Assembly (NCBI GenBank): GCA_020881915.1
Contig: JAJFPB010000003.1
Location: forward strand, 2,790,001-2,854,000
DNA length: 64,000 bases
From: Paramyrothecium sp. XJ0827
Taxonomy: Eukaryota; Ascomycota; Sordariomycetes; Hypocreales; Stachybotryaceae
Direction: 5' to 3'
Shown: positions 1 through 8,489 of the stretch, piece after piece
How the letters are laid out: each line of letters begins with the position of its first letter
Numbering within the stretch: the stretch's first letter is position 1
Program-made: the position numbers and the translations under genes
Notes under the pieces: generated by a model
Told to the model about the DNA's origin: nothing
What the model saw: the letters and a program-made list of their open reading frames with translations, nothing else
Database searches by the model: none

Positions 1-1014
1 TCAATGCGCTGAATCCTGACCCAGGGTTTGAACCGAGGGGGGATTGGCAGCCCATCGCCGTCTGGCCCGCAGACTTTGTTGAGGTCAACAAGGAAGAGCT
101 TTTTGTACAGCTTGTTTATCTTTGCTGTCCAGGTGCCCTGTAACGAGTAACAAATTAGCCAGAAGGGTTCGGCATGGGATGGTTTGATAACTGACCTTGG
201 CCTTCACAAGCTTTTCAAAGTCGATTACGAACTGCTCGGCCTCGTCCCAGCATTTCAGCTGGGCATGGCCGTCCCGAATATATTCGTCGAGGCTGTACGA
301 TTCAGGATGCAGCTTGCTGTCCCCCCAGGCTTGCCAGATGGCAAAGCCAGCGGGCCCAATACCGAGCACGAAACAGTGGATGAAGCTCGTGTACTGCTTT
401 GGAGTGCCACGGCGCGTGGGATCGTACATGGATGTGTCAATCAGATCACAGCCCAAGATGGTTGTTTTTCCCTCGTCCTTGGCAGCCGTCCTCGCCCTTC
501 TGAAAGCCAGTGTGAGGGAGGCTGATGGCTGGTGCTGGATCATGTCGTGTTTGAGAGGGCTGTGAAGGCTTGGTGAGTAGAACTGAATAGCCTGATGCAT
601 ATTCATGGAGTCCTTGTCACACGCCAAGAGGAGAATGATACTATTCGTAAGCTTGTCGCTTCGCCACAGATAGGAGCCATCCTCAAAGTCTTCTTTGCTG
701 TCGAGGTGGCAGAAGCAGATGGTAACCCGAACAGTGTTGCCGTGGTGCTCGCAAAAGAATCGAGCCACACAGTCGTCAAGTTGGCGGTAGAGCTCGAAAG
801 CAGCAGCGGGGCCAGATTTGAAGAGAGCCTTGAGCTTGTGGTTGATGGCCTCCAGAGGCTCCTCAGGGCCAGTCTTGTCGTTGAAATCTTTGACCATGGT
901 CAACACCTTGTGCTTGATCTCCCTTTTGGCGGCAAAGCTCGGGTCATTTTCTCCCTGCAACCTGTGAGGGCCACCGTAGAGCTCAGATTGTCCGGTGTGA
1001 TTGGAAGGAACCAT
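1..1014 (-). CDS. Conserved-looking hypothetical protein, 5' part of gene (3' end off the window)
   Basis: I do not recognise this family. The first exon reads from an ATG at 1014 (MVPSNH) down to 196, and a 58-bp intron (138-195, GTCAGT donor, CTAAT branch, TTACAG acceptor) joins it in phase 0 to a second exon that is still open at base 1. The visible protein has about 315 residues and is soluble, with no signal peptide or membrane segment. It has a central Asp/Thr-rich stretch (ILGCDLIDTSMYDPTRRG) and a Trp/Gly-rich stretch after it. The frame is also open upstream of the ATG to about 1282, but that part is Ser/Pro-rich, and a TTGCAG just before 1036 could be the acceptor of a 5' leader intron. 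I therefore prefer the ATG at 1014. The copia element lies about 375 bp upstream. Confidence 0.7.
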
Positions 1015-1385
1015 GTCTGCGAGGTAAGGGGGCGACTGCAAGACAGGAATGGTATGCGTGGAGGCGAATTTTGAGGTGTCAAGAGGTGCAAACGGAGGGA
1101 AAGGTGCAGCTCTGAGGATGAGGTTGATGAGGAACGGGTACTGGTCAAAGAGAGAATCGTCTTGCGGGATGAAAAGAAGAGGTGCAGAGGTGGGTAGGTG
1201 AACAGGTGGAAAGGAGGGATTGTGGCAGAGGAGAAGAGAACAAGATCTCTTCCAGCTCTGACCTACTATACCTTACCTTTACTGATGGTGTTGCGCTTCG
1301 TGTGCCTCAGGCAGATTCTCCGTTGAGAACAGAGGAAGGAGGGAGGGAGGAACGGGAAGCGTGGGGAGAAGAGGAGAGAGATGGG
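1015..1385. other. Proximal promoter/5' leader of the first gene
   Basis: Purine-rich on the plus strand (pyrimidine-rich for the minus-strand gene), as is usual for fungal leaders. A GTAAGG at about 1277-1282 (minus strand) and a TTGCAG near 1036-1041 could bound a leader intron. The retrotransposon begins at the end of this stretch, so the distal promoter now lies beyond 7177. Confidence 0.45.
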
Positions 1386-1390
1386 GAGGG
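1386..1390. repeat. Target-site duplication, left copy (GAGGG)
   Basis: Five bases directly outside the left LTR, identical to 7173-7177 outside the right LTR. A 5-bp duplication is the expected footprint of a Ty1/copia integrase. Confidence 0.93.
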
Positions 1391-1501
1391 TGTTGAAATG
1401 GAAAGATTGCGGGTTACTTATTACACAATGAGAGGTGGAAGAGTCACCGCTTATATACAGTTTGCCACAGACTTGATCGTCCACACACGTGACCTCCAAC
1501 A
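1391..1501 (-). repeat. 3' LTR (left copy), 111 bp
   Basis: Begins TGTTG and ends CAACA, a 5-bp perfect inverted terminal repeat. Base-for-base identical to 7062-7172. On the minus strand it contains a TATA-like TATATAAG. At 111 bp it is short for a copia-group LTR. Confidence 0.95.
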
Positions 1502-2284
1502 CTCCCACTCGAGCAAGGCGGTGGTACTCAGTCTACCAGTTCTCAGCAACCTCATTAAAACCTTAAAACACCTTCGTGGGTGAAAAGAGGAAAGAGTGTT
1601 ACTGGAAATATCGATGCCGTCCCGGGCTCGTGGGGAATATTGTCTTGGATAGGACAAGGCTCCCACTGCAGCCCGCCTCGGTATCTACTCTTCACGGCTT
1701 CAGTCCACTGAGTACCGCACCCAAAGCCGGAAGCTCATCTTTTGCCAGATCCATTGCGCCGTGTTAGCAGCATCTGTCCTTGGTGCCCGTTGGCGATCAC
1801 TGCGGCTGTTAGCAGTACCAAGGTCCATGGTCTGGTCCGGAATTGCAACCCAGGCAGCGGCCTTCCCGGCTTCGGTCCACTTGTACAGCCCCGAAGCCTT
1901 CGAGTCATCTTTTGCCAGATCCATTACGCCGTATTAGTAGCGCGCCAGGCCGTGTTAGCAGCCTGGGGCCCCTGGTGCTCGTTGGCAATAACTGCGGCTG
2001 CTCGCAGTACCAAGGTTCCATGGCCTGGTCCAGGACTTGCAACCCATGCAGCTTTCCTTCCCGGCTTTGGTCCGCTGACACAGCCCCCGAGCCTTCGAGT
2101 TCGTCTTTTGCCAGATCTTCTTGGTCTGGTCGGGAATTGCAACCAGTGCGGCCGGGTCACTTACTGACCTTCTAGCGGTTGTTGAGGTGAGTTGGACGAG
2201 CTGCCATTGTACATGGTAATCGGGGTAGTAGACTCCCACTGGATCCTCGCGCAGTGACTCAGGGTAACACGTGTTGAATGTGTT
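1502..2284 (-). other. Non-coding 3' tail of the copia element
   Basis: Lies between the end of the RNase H frame and the 3' LTR. It holds no conserved reading frame. Most of it is the imperfect tandem array described separately. A short purine-rich stretch next to the LTR (GAGTGGGAG on the minus strand) is the best candidate for the polypurine tract. Confidence 0.6.
1698..2160. repeat. Imperfect tandem repeat inside the copia tail (about 2.5 units)
   Basis: Units begin CTTCAGTCC (1698), CTTCGGTCC (1870) and CTTTGGTCC (2065). The first is about 172 bp, the second about 195 bp, and the third is partial, with an internal deletion. Shared landmarks are TCTTTTGCCAGATC, ACTGCGGCTG, CAGTACCAAGG and GGTCCGGAATTGCAACC-like blocks. 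It is inside the element, 3' of pol. Confidence 0.85.
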
Positions 2285-2529
2285 TCAGAAACCGCAAAGC
2301 CTCGTAGCGTGGATCCTCTTTCTGGCCCGAATAGCTTTACTCATCCGGTCCGACAACTCCCAGGGCCTTCCGGAACACCTGAAAACGATCCTTGGGAGTG
2401 CTTTTGTGAGTCCATCAGCCACTTGTTTGTCGGTCGGGATATATTTCATCTCAACCTCTCCGCTGGCCGTCTTTTCTCGCACAAAATGCTCTTGAATTGC
2501 AATGTGCTTCGTACGGGAGTGGTACTGGG
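2285..2529 (-). pseudogene. Copia RNase H C-terminal segment
   Basis: A continuation of RNase H in another frame. It contains the conserved copia ending around YIPTDKQVADGLTKALP and finishes at a TGA (2285-2287). Its frame is offset by one from the upstream segment; the change of frame falls at a GGGG run on the plus strand at 2527-2530. It belongs to the same polyprotein as 2527-6474. Confidence 0.85.
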
Positions 2530-3272
2530 GTTCTTAGCCATCGCTATGGCACCCTGATTATCGCCGTAGATGATTGTAGCAGCTAATTGGTTTGTGGCAT
2601 CTACACCTCTCAAGAGTTCTTGCAGTAAGGTCCGCAGCCAAATGGCCTCCTTAGTTGCCTGTGTTTGCCCCATGTATTCGGCCTCGCAAGTAGACAGGGC
2701 CACCGACTGCTGCCGCTTTGCAGCCCAGCTGATTGCACCGCTGCCGATATTGAAGATATACCCGGCAGTGGACCGTCGAGTCTCGGTGTCTCCGGCCCAG
2801 TCAGAGTCCGTATATCCCGTCAATGGGCGAAGGTCTCCTTGGAACTTGAGCTTGAAATCGCAGGTTCCTCGTAGGTACCTCATGATGCGTTTCACCGCGG
2901 CTTCGTGAGTCTTAGTAGGTTTAGCGAGATAACGGCTGCAGAGCGAGACGCCGAATGCGATGTCTGGTCTGGTGCCCAGCATTGCGTACATCAGACACCC
3001 GATTGCTTTGGCGTACCAGTGCTTGCGATCTGAGTTGGCTTCGTCCTCGTCAAGCGCGGGTTCTAGCTTCGCCGTTGCCACTGGGGTCGCAGTCGGTTTG
3101 GAGTCCCATAGTCCGAATTCCTCCAGGACTTTCTCAATGTACCCCTCTTGTGACAGGCTCAGTATCCGCTGTCTGCGGTTTCGAGTAATAGACATGCCTA
3201 GGTAGAAATGGCAGGGCCCAAGGTCTGTCATGCTGAACCGCTTGTTGAGGCTTTGTTTAATCATTTCAATGT
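2530..3272 (-). pseudogene. Copia reverse transcriptase C-terminal part and RNase H
   Basis: Reads the thumb/connection of RT (DLGPCHFYLGM) and most of RNase H: GYTDSDWAGD, STCEAEYM and DNQGAIAMAKN carry the acidic active-site residues. It is separated from the RT palm by a frame change at the CCCC run 3273-3276 and from the RNase H tail by one at 2527-2530. The residues themselves look undamaged; only the frame is broken. Confidence 0.88.
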
Positions 3273-4454
3273 CCCCTTTGATGGGCCTGCGATGAGCAAG
3301 TCATCCACGTAAACGGCAATGTAGGTTTGGTCTTTGACGAAGACGCCCATGTCGGAAACAAGAGGCTGGAACCCCTGCTCTTGGAGGAACAAAGCGAGAG
3401 TCTGGTACCATATTCTGGGTGATTGCTTTAACCCGTATAAGGCCTTTCGCAGTTTCCAGACTCTTCCGGTTCCGTCATCGAAACTCTCTGGCTGCCCAAC
3501 GTAGATCTCTTCGTCGATATTCCCGTAGAGAAAAGCAGTTTTGACGTCCATTTGTTCGAGCTCGAGGTCAAGCGCTGCGGCTATGGCAAAGATTGCCTTG
3601 TATGTCATGGGCTTAACAACTGAGGCGAATGTCTCGTTGTAGTCGATTCCCTCTTGTTGCTCGAAGCCTCGGACCACGTAGCGTGCTTTGAACCGCAGGA
3701 TTTCTCCATTGGCTCCCCTCTTGAGTTTGAACACCCATTTGCCCCTCAGTACCTTCCGGTCCGGTGGCAACTTTACCAAGGTGTAGACTTCGTTCTCCTC
3801 AATGGATTCCATCTCGGTAGTCATTCCCTTGACCCAGTTCTCCCACTGAAGAGAATCTCGGGCTTCCCTTATCGTTCGAGGCTCCACCTCGTCTTCCAAG
3901 GAAGCCGCAAGATTGACATGAGCGCACACGAGGTTAGTAAGAGTATTGGCTCCTAGGAGTAGGTACCTCGAAGGAAGTTTTGCCTTGGTCGATCTCTGTG
4001 AGACCCGGAACTCTTCATCTCGGTATGGCGCCTCGGTTGAGTCAAGAGGAGGTTCAGATGTTCGCACGTTGATGGTTTCTGCTTCATCTTCCGACGTAGT
4101 CTCCTCAACCTGTGGGGTAATGTCGTGTCGTGACGGAGCTGTCCTCTTGGGCGAAAGCTTTATTTCCGAATACAAGGTGGGACCTTCGCTTCTCGTTTTC
4201 TTTGATCCAATAGGTGTTCCCGCCGATGTGTTGTGGAAGCTGGATTCGTCGAAGATGACGTTGTTGGCGATGAAGACTCGATTCTTGTCGTCCATAACGA
4301 TGTAGTTACTAGAGCCTTGATATCCAAGAAGTCGACATTGAATCGTCTTCTCACGCAGTTTTTGTCTCTTGGCGGGTGGCAATACTGCCCAGCCATTTGC
4401 GCCAAGAACACGGATGTGAGAGAGGTCTGGTTTGTCTCCGAACCATGCCTCATA
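3273..4454 (-). pseudogene. Copia integrase C-terminus and reverse transcriptase palm
   Basis: Holds the integrase tail, a variable linker, and the copia RT domain with VYVDDLLIAG (catalytic YVDD near 3300-3312), preceded by the typical QMDVKTAFLYGNI and PRIWY motifs. It is offset by one frame from the upstream integrase segment; the switch falls at GGGG 4455-4458, where the integrase reading would continue into this frame. Confidence 0.9.
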
Positions 4455-4458
4455 GGGG

Positions 4459-5782
4459 TCTTGTTAAGGACCTTGCTGGGGCTCCTATTCCGTACGTACA
4501 CAGCCGCGTAGAGGATATAGGGCCAAAGGTTTCGCGGCAAGTTTGATCGCTCGAGTGTGGGAGTAACCTTCTCCTGAAGCACTCGATTGAAGGCCTCCGC
4601 AACCCCGTTCTGCTCATGCTGATCGGTCGCGGTATAGCGAATCATGATGCCCTTGTTATCGCAAAAGGTGCATAGCTGGTCACTGCGGTTTTCGCCACCC
4701 TGGTCGACGTGGAGGTAATGGCATCGACGTTCCGGTCTCTCGTATGTGTCGAGGAGGTGTTTGAAATGTCTCGTGAACTCGGACTTTTCCTTGACTGCGT
4801 ATGCCCAGCCCATGCAGGTAAAGTCGTCCACGAAGACAATCCAATATCGCGAGCCGTTATATGCTCTGTCGGGAAAGGGTCCTGCAATGTCTGCATGGAC
4901 GCATTCTAACGGATACGTTCCTTTGCGGATTGACTTTCGGTGTGGTCGCTCTTTCTGTTTCCCAACTATACATGGTTCGCAGTTTCGGCGGCGTTGAATC
5001 GGGTGAATGCCGTGTGCCATTCCCTTCAGGGCTTTGATTCCGTTCTCGCTCAGATGGCCGAGTCTTTCATGCCATATTTGAAGTTCGGGGTCGCTAATAG
5101 CCAGTGACGCCAAGGCAGCGTTGATTGCTTCATCTGGTTGGTCCACAACGTAGATCCCTGATCGTACAGTTGCTGTCAGGACTACTCGGTTGTCATGCAC
5201 CACAGTGGCTTGGTTGTTGTCGAAAGAGATCTTTGCCCCCTTCCTTGTTAAAGCAGATATCGAAACAAGGTTGACACGTCCTTCTGGGGAGTATACTGAG
5301 TTTTCGAGAGCTAGTTGTCGCGGGCTACCAAGTCCTTTTAGCCGTAGGATATAGTTTCCCAGTCCCTGAGGGGTGATTTGTGCCTCGCCGATTCCAACCG
5401 TCTGTCCGCCGCTCCAGGGGCGAAGGGTACTGAAGTTATCCCTTTTTGCAAAGGTGTGCATCGAAGCTCCGCTATCCAGCACATGCACTTGCTCGAGCAA
5501 ATCACTCAACCCTTGGCCCTGGTATGCCATGAGCTGTATGACAGGCTCGGCATGGATGGCGAGAGCATTCGTAACTTCGTCTTGGTCCGCATTTCTGGCT
5601 CGATTACTGGTCCTTGGGTGATCTTGGCGCTGCTTTCTTCTGTATCGCCTATCGTTCAAGCGTTTCTTAAGCTCTGGGTGAAGTAACCAGCAGGCATCTG
5701 AGGTATGCCCAAGCTTCTTGCAGTAGCTACAGGTCGTGAGGTTTTGCTCCTGATAGCAGCGACCATGGCAGCATGCCTGACT
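4459..5782 (-). pseudogene. Copia CCHC knuckle, protease and integrase core
   Basis: In one frame this segment reads a CX2CX4HX4C zinc knuckle (about 5740-5700), the aspartic protease motif LDSGASMH (about 5480), the integrase HHCC site (HERLGH...CEPC), and the catalytic core with acidic residues in HADIAGP, HVDQGGE and QNGVAE. The knuckle is thus in frame with pol, not with the upstream Gag, and the two are joined only by a frame change near 5783-5785. I see no heptamer slippery site in the overlap, so programmed -1 shifting is not supported. Confidence 0.9.
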
Positions 5783-6474
5783 CCCTCTTCGTCTTGGTCC
5801 TGTTGCTGCATCCGTTGGCTATGTTCTTCTTCCTGCTCGGCAGCTCTAGTGGCTTCTTCAATAGTAGTAGCTGCTTTGATGATGATGCCCTCGAGATTCC
5901 GTTCGGGTAGCGGGCTATGGCTCTGAAGAAATGCAGTGAGGAATACATGATACTTGGGTCCAAGACCACTGAGGAACTTATCCATCAGTTGTGGCTCTCC
6001 GATTTGACTGGTTTCGTCTAGTTGAAGGATTTGGTCTCGGGCCTTCCGTAATTGCCGAGAGAAGTCAGATACGTTTTCGCAGTTGTCCAGAGTAAGTCGA
6101 TCAAGCCTTTGCTGGAGGTCGTGGAATACACTACTGCCCTTGGGTTTGAAGTGTTGCTCCAACGCTTTGAGGATGTTGGCTACGTTATTGAGACCTTGGA
6201 CTTCCTGTTTGGGACGGAAACCAAGTCGATAACGGACTGCCCCGCACGCACGAGCTTGTCTCTGGTGCCAAGCATCTAGCTTTTCTTCGAAGTCGACTTC
6301 CGAGAGACTTCCTTGCACCAGTGGGTCTCGTTTTCTCTCCAGGAGATCGCCATAGCCAGACAGGGCCAATAGGTCTCGGATTTCCTCGTTCCAGTTGATC
6401 CAGCCTCCAGAGGATTCGAGTTTGGCAACTCCGGAAAGGTTTCCGCTTAGGCTCGAGTCTTTACCTTCTGACAT
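5783..6474 (-). pseudogene. Copia Gag (capsid) segment
   Basis: From the ATG at 6474 (MSEGKDSS) the frame reads a typical copia Gag capsid (UBN2-like) with WINWNEEIRDLLALSG near the start and a Glu/Gln-rich stretch before the break. The same frame runs on to 5656 but loses the zinc knuckle. The frame carrying the knuckle lies one base away, and the switch maps to a CCC run on the plus strand at 5783-5785 within an overlap that starts near 5820. Confidence 0.85.
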
Positions 6475-6724
6475 ATTGGAGTAACGTACAGTTCGGTTCA
6501 AAAGCACCTTCCTCTGTAAACAATCTTTGTTCTTAATTTTAGGACTAACCCCGCGTCTTTGTCCTTAAAGAGAGGAAGGTGAATTTGTACCAAACTGTAA
6601 TGTGATGTGTTGACGTTGTTTAGTTGTTTTCGACGAAAGTAGAGGTAAGACAAGGGGTCCAGCCTGTCCTTTTCACAGATAGCAGCGGCAGGCTATCAAG
6701 GCCAGCGAGAAGTATGGCACAAGC

Positions 6725-6814
6725 AGCGAGGAACTGACGGAAACAGCGAGGAGATTGACGGAAACAGCGAGAAGCTGCCGGAAACAGCGAGAAGCTGCCG
6801 GAAGCGGCGTGAAG
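6725..6814. repeat. About 20-bp tandem repeats in the element leader
   Basis: Four to five degenerate copies of a unit like GCGAGAAGCTGCCGGAAACA, the third and fourth almost identical. They lie in the untranslated leader between the primer-binding site and gag. Confidence 0.8.
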
Positions 6815-7045
6815 CGGACGAACCATGGTGAAGTTGGTGTTCCACAACTCAACCCCCGTTGTGATACTTGGTAATGATCAAGCGGTGGGTTTTTCGTATA
6901 GGAGACAGGAAGATAAGGATCCTGATCGTGGCAGCATCCAAGGTCACTGTTGAGTCTCCAGTGCAGTGGAAGGGACTGTAAGGTCCTTGTGAGTAAGGGA
7001 TAGATGATTAGATAGGAGACTCAGCTTTTTAGATTTAGTTTAGCC

Positions 7046-7061
7046 GTCCGGGCTCATAACC
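7046..7061 (-). promoter_or_regulatory. Primer-binding site: half-tRNA of initiator Met
   Basis: Immediately inside the 5' LTR. The plus strand reads CGGGCTCATAACC (7049-7061), which has the sequence of the anticodon arm and CAT loop of eukaryotic initiator tRNA-Met. The element RNA is complementary to it. Priming by an internal half-tRNA fragment rather than the tRNA 3' end is known for Drosophila copia and yeast Ty5. Confidence 0.85.
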
Positions 7062-7172
7062 TGTTGAAATGGAAAGATTGCGGGTTACTTATTACACAAT
7101 GAGAGGTGGAAGAGTCACCGCTTATATACAGTTTGCCACAGACTTGATCGTCCACACACGTGACCTCCAACA
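7062..7172 (-). repeat. 5' LTR (right copy), 111 bp
   Basis: Identical in all 111 positions to 1391-1501. Transcription of the element would start here and run leftward; a TATA-like TATATAAG sits on the minus strand. Confidence 0.95.
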
Positions 7173-7177
7173 GAGGG
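7173..7177. repeat. Target-site duplication, right copy (GAGGG)
   Basis: Directly follows the right LTR and matches 1386-1390. Confidence 0.93.
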
Positions 7178-8489
7178 AGGTGTGAGGGAACTGGGCAGGT
7201 GCTTCATGAGGCACTCTGAGGAGTAAAAGCAAGTAACAAACAAACACGCAGGTGCTTGTGCAGCTGGCCGAGGCTGGCAGGACTGCCAAACAATCAACGC
7301 AAACACCGCACGATCGAAAGAGACAAGTCCCGACATTGCACTACCTTAATGTATGTTGAGGAGGTCTCAAGATCGCATGAATATCTTAGGTAAGATACCT
7401 AACCTTGCTCTTGGAAGTGCAGGGCTTCCTGGCGAAGAGTTCGGGAGTACACCTTTACGCTGATGTTTGTTCCTCGCTCGAAGCATGATCGTGGAAAGGA
7501 TTCCATCTCTGCTTTCGAGGACGTGGGTAATGTAGAAAAGTTGATCTCATCATTCCATCCTGCTCAATCAATGTAGAAGCATCCATCATGCTACCCTTAG
7601 TCCGGAATTGTTCGTCGTGTGTGTTGTTTATATGCATGGTACATGGGAGAGAAGATCATGGCTAGGAGCTTGCTACCACTTCAGCATATGAAGCCTGAAG
7701 TCAATTCCAAATCAACCGAGCATAAAATCTTGCGAAATTGCCTTTTTGCCATAGTGTTTGACACAAGCCAGAGCAAGTTGTTTTGCATCGGCCCGCAAGG
7801 TATTTCCTCGGACACCTCGCCTCAGAGGACCCCAGGGTAGGTGCCTTAGGTAAGTATACTCAGCCTCAGCCGCCGCCGCCGCCTAGCAGCACACCCACCG
7901 TATTTCAACAGGGATAAAACACTGATATGACGGTTTGAACCACTGAACAGACTAACTATAATTCAAACCAGTGGTAAAAACGGTAGTATCAGTATTTTAT
8001 CTCTGACGAGACATCAGGGGTAGGCTCGTCACCCCAGGGTAGGTAGGCAGAGTACCTCTGTACCTCGTTCAGCCATCTGTGCTCGCTCGCTCCAATGGGC
8101 GCGGATTAATTACAGCAGCCACCGGGTAATCGGCGGATCAGTGGAGCTGCCCCAGTGCCGAAGCGCCATGCGTCCGCCGAGCCCCGGACAGCCTCGGCTA
8201 TGCGACCCATAAGCTCATGTGGGTCCCATCATATGCCTCTTTACACTGCTCCGTCGGCGTTTGTTGACCTCTCACGAGTCTTCGATTTCATCCATCCTTC
8301 ATCTGAGCATCTGATTCGAATCGCCGATTCCGCTCATCGCCTGCTCATCTATCTCAACCAGCAAGCAAAACCCAGTGGGATTCGCGGGCTGCACTCTCCG
8401 TCCTCCTTTGTGCGGTGTTTATCTGCCAGCCCAAGCTTACGACGACTTCGTTCACATTTTGTCTCAGCAGCGACAATAAGACTGCCAGC
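7178..8489 (+). promoter_or_regulatory. Upstream region of the citrate synthase gene
   Basis: No convincing coding sequence. It contains the foldback element at 7909-8005 and three copies of CCTCGG/CCGAGG (7268-7273, 7806-7811, 8192-8197). CCTCGG is the core bound by the fatty-acid regulators FarA/FarB in Aspergillus, which switch on peroxisomal and glyoxylate genes. That fits the gene downstream but is inference. The ATG at 8490 has a good context (CCAGCATGACG). Confidence 0.5.
7909..8005. mobile_element. Foldback/MITE-like element, 97 bp
   Basis: Two 37-bp arms, 7909-7945 and 7969-8005, are inverted copies matching at 30 of 37 positions around a 23-bp A/T-rich centre. The arms start CAGGGATAAAAC and, read back from the right, CAGAGATAAAAT. 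There is no coding sequence. No clear target-site duplication is visible at the ends, so the transposon superfamily is open. Confidence 0.7.

Larger units (their letters stand above)
1391..7172 (-). mobile_element. Ty1/copia LTR retrotransposon, structurally complete, coding on the minus strand
   Basis: A 5782-bp element bounded by two identical 111-bp LTRs and a GAGGG duplication. In its own orientation (right to left) it holds: 5' LTR, primer-binding site, a leader with about 20-bp tandem repeats, Gag with a CCHC knuckle, aspartic protease (DSGAS), integrase (HHCC zinc site and catalytic acidic residues), reverse transcriptase (YVDD), RNase H, a non-coding tail with roughly 170-195-bp tandem repeats, and the 3' LTR. 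The order protease-integrase-RT-RNase H defines Ty1/copia rather than gypsy. Coding is interrupted by four frame breaks, so this copy as given is not expected to make its polyprotein. Identical LTRs argue that the insertion is recent. Confidence 0.96.

Noticed and set aside
5656..5820. Programmed -1 frameshift between Gag and Pol of the copia element
   Set aside because: The zinc knuckle is in the pol frame, no XXXYYYZ slippery heptamer is present in the overlap, and the same kind of break occurs at three other places where programmed shifting makes no sense.
7925..7950. GGTTTGAACC, a B-box-like sequence on the minus strand
   Set aside because: It belongs to the arm of the foldback element and no tRNA fold is possible.
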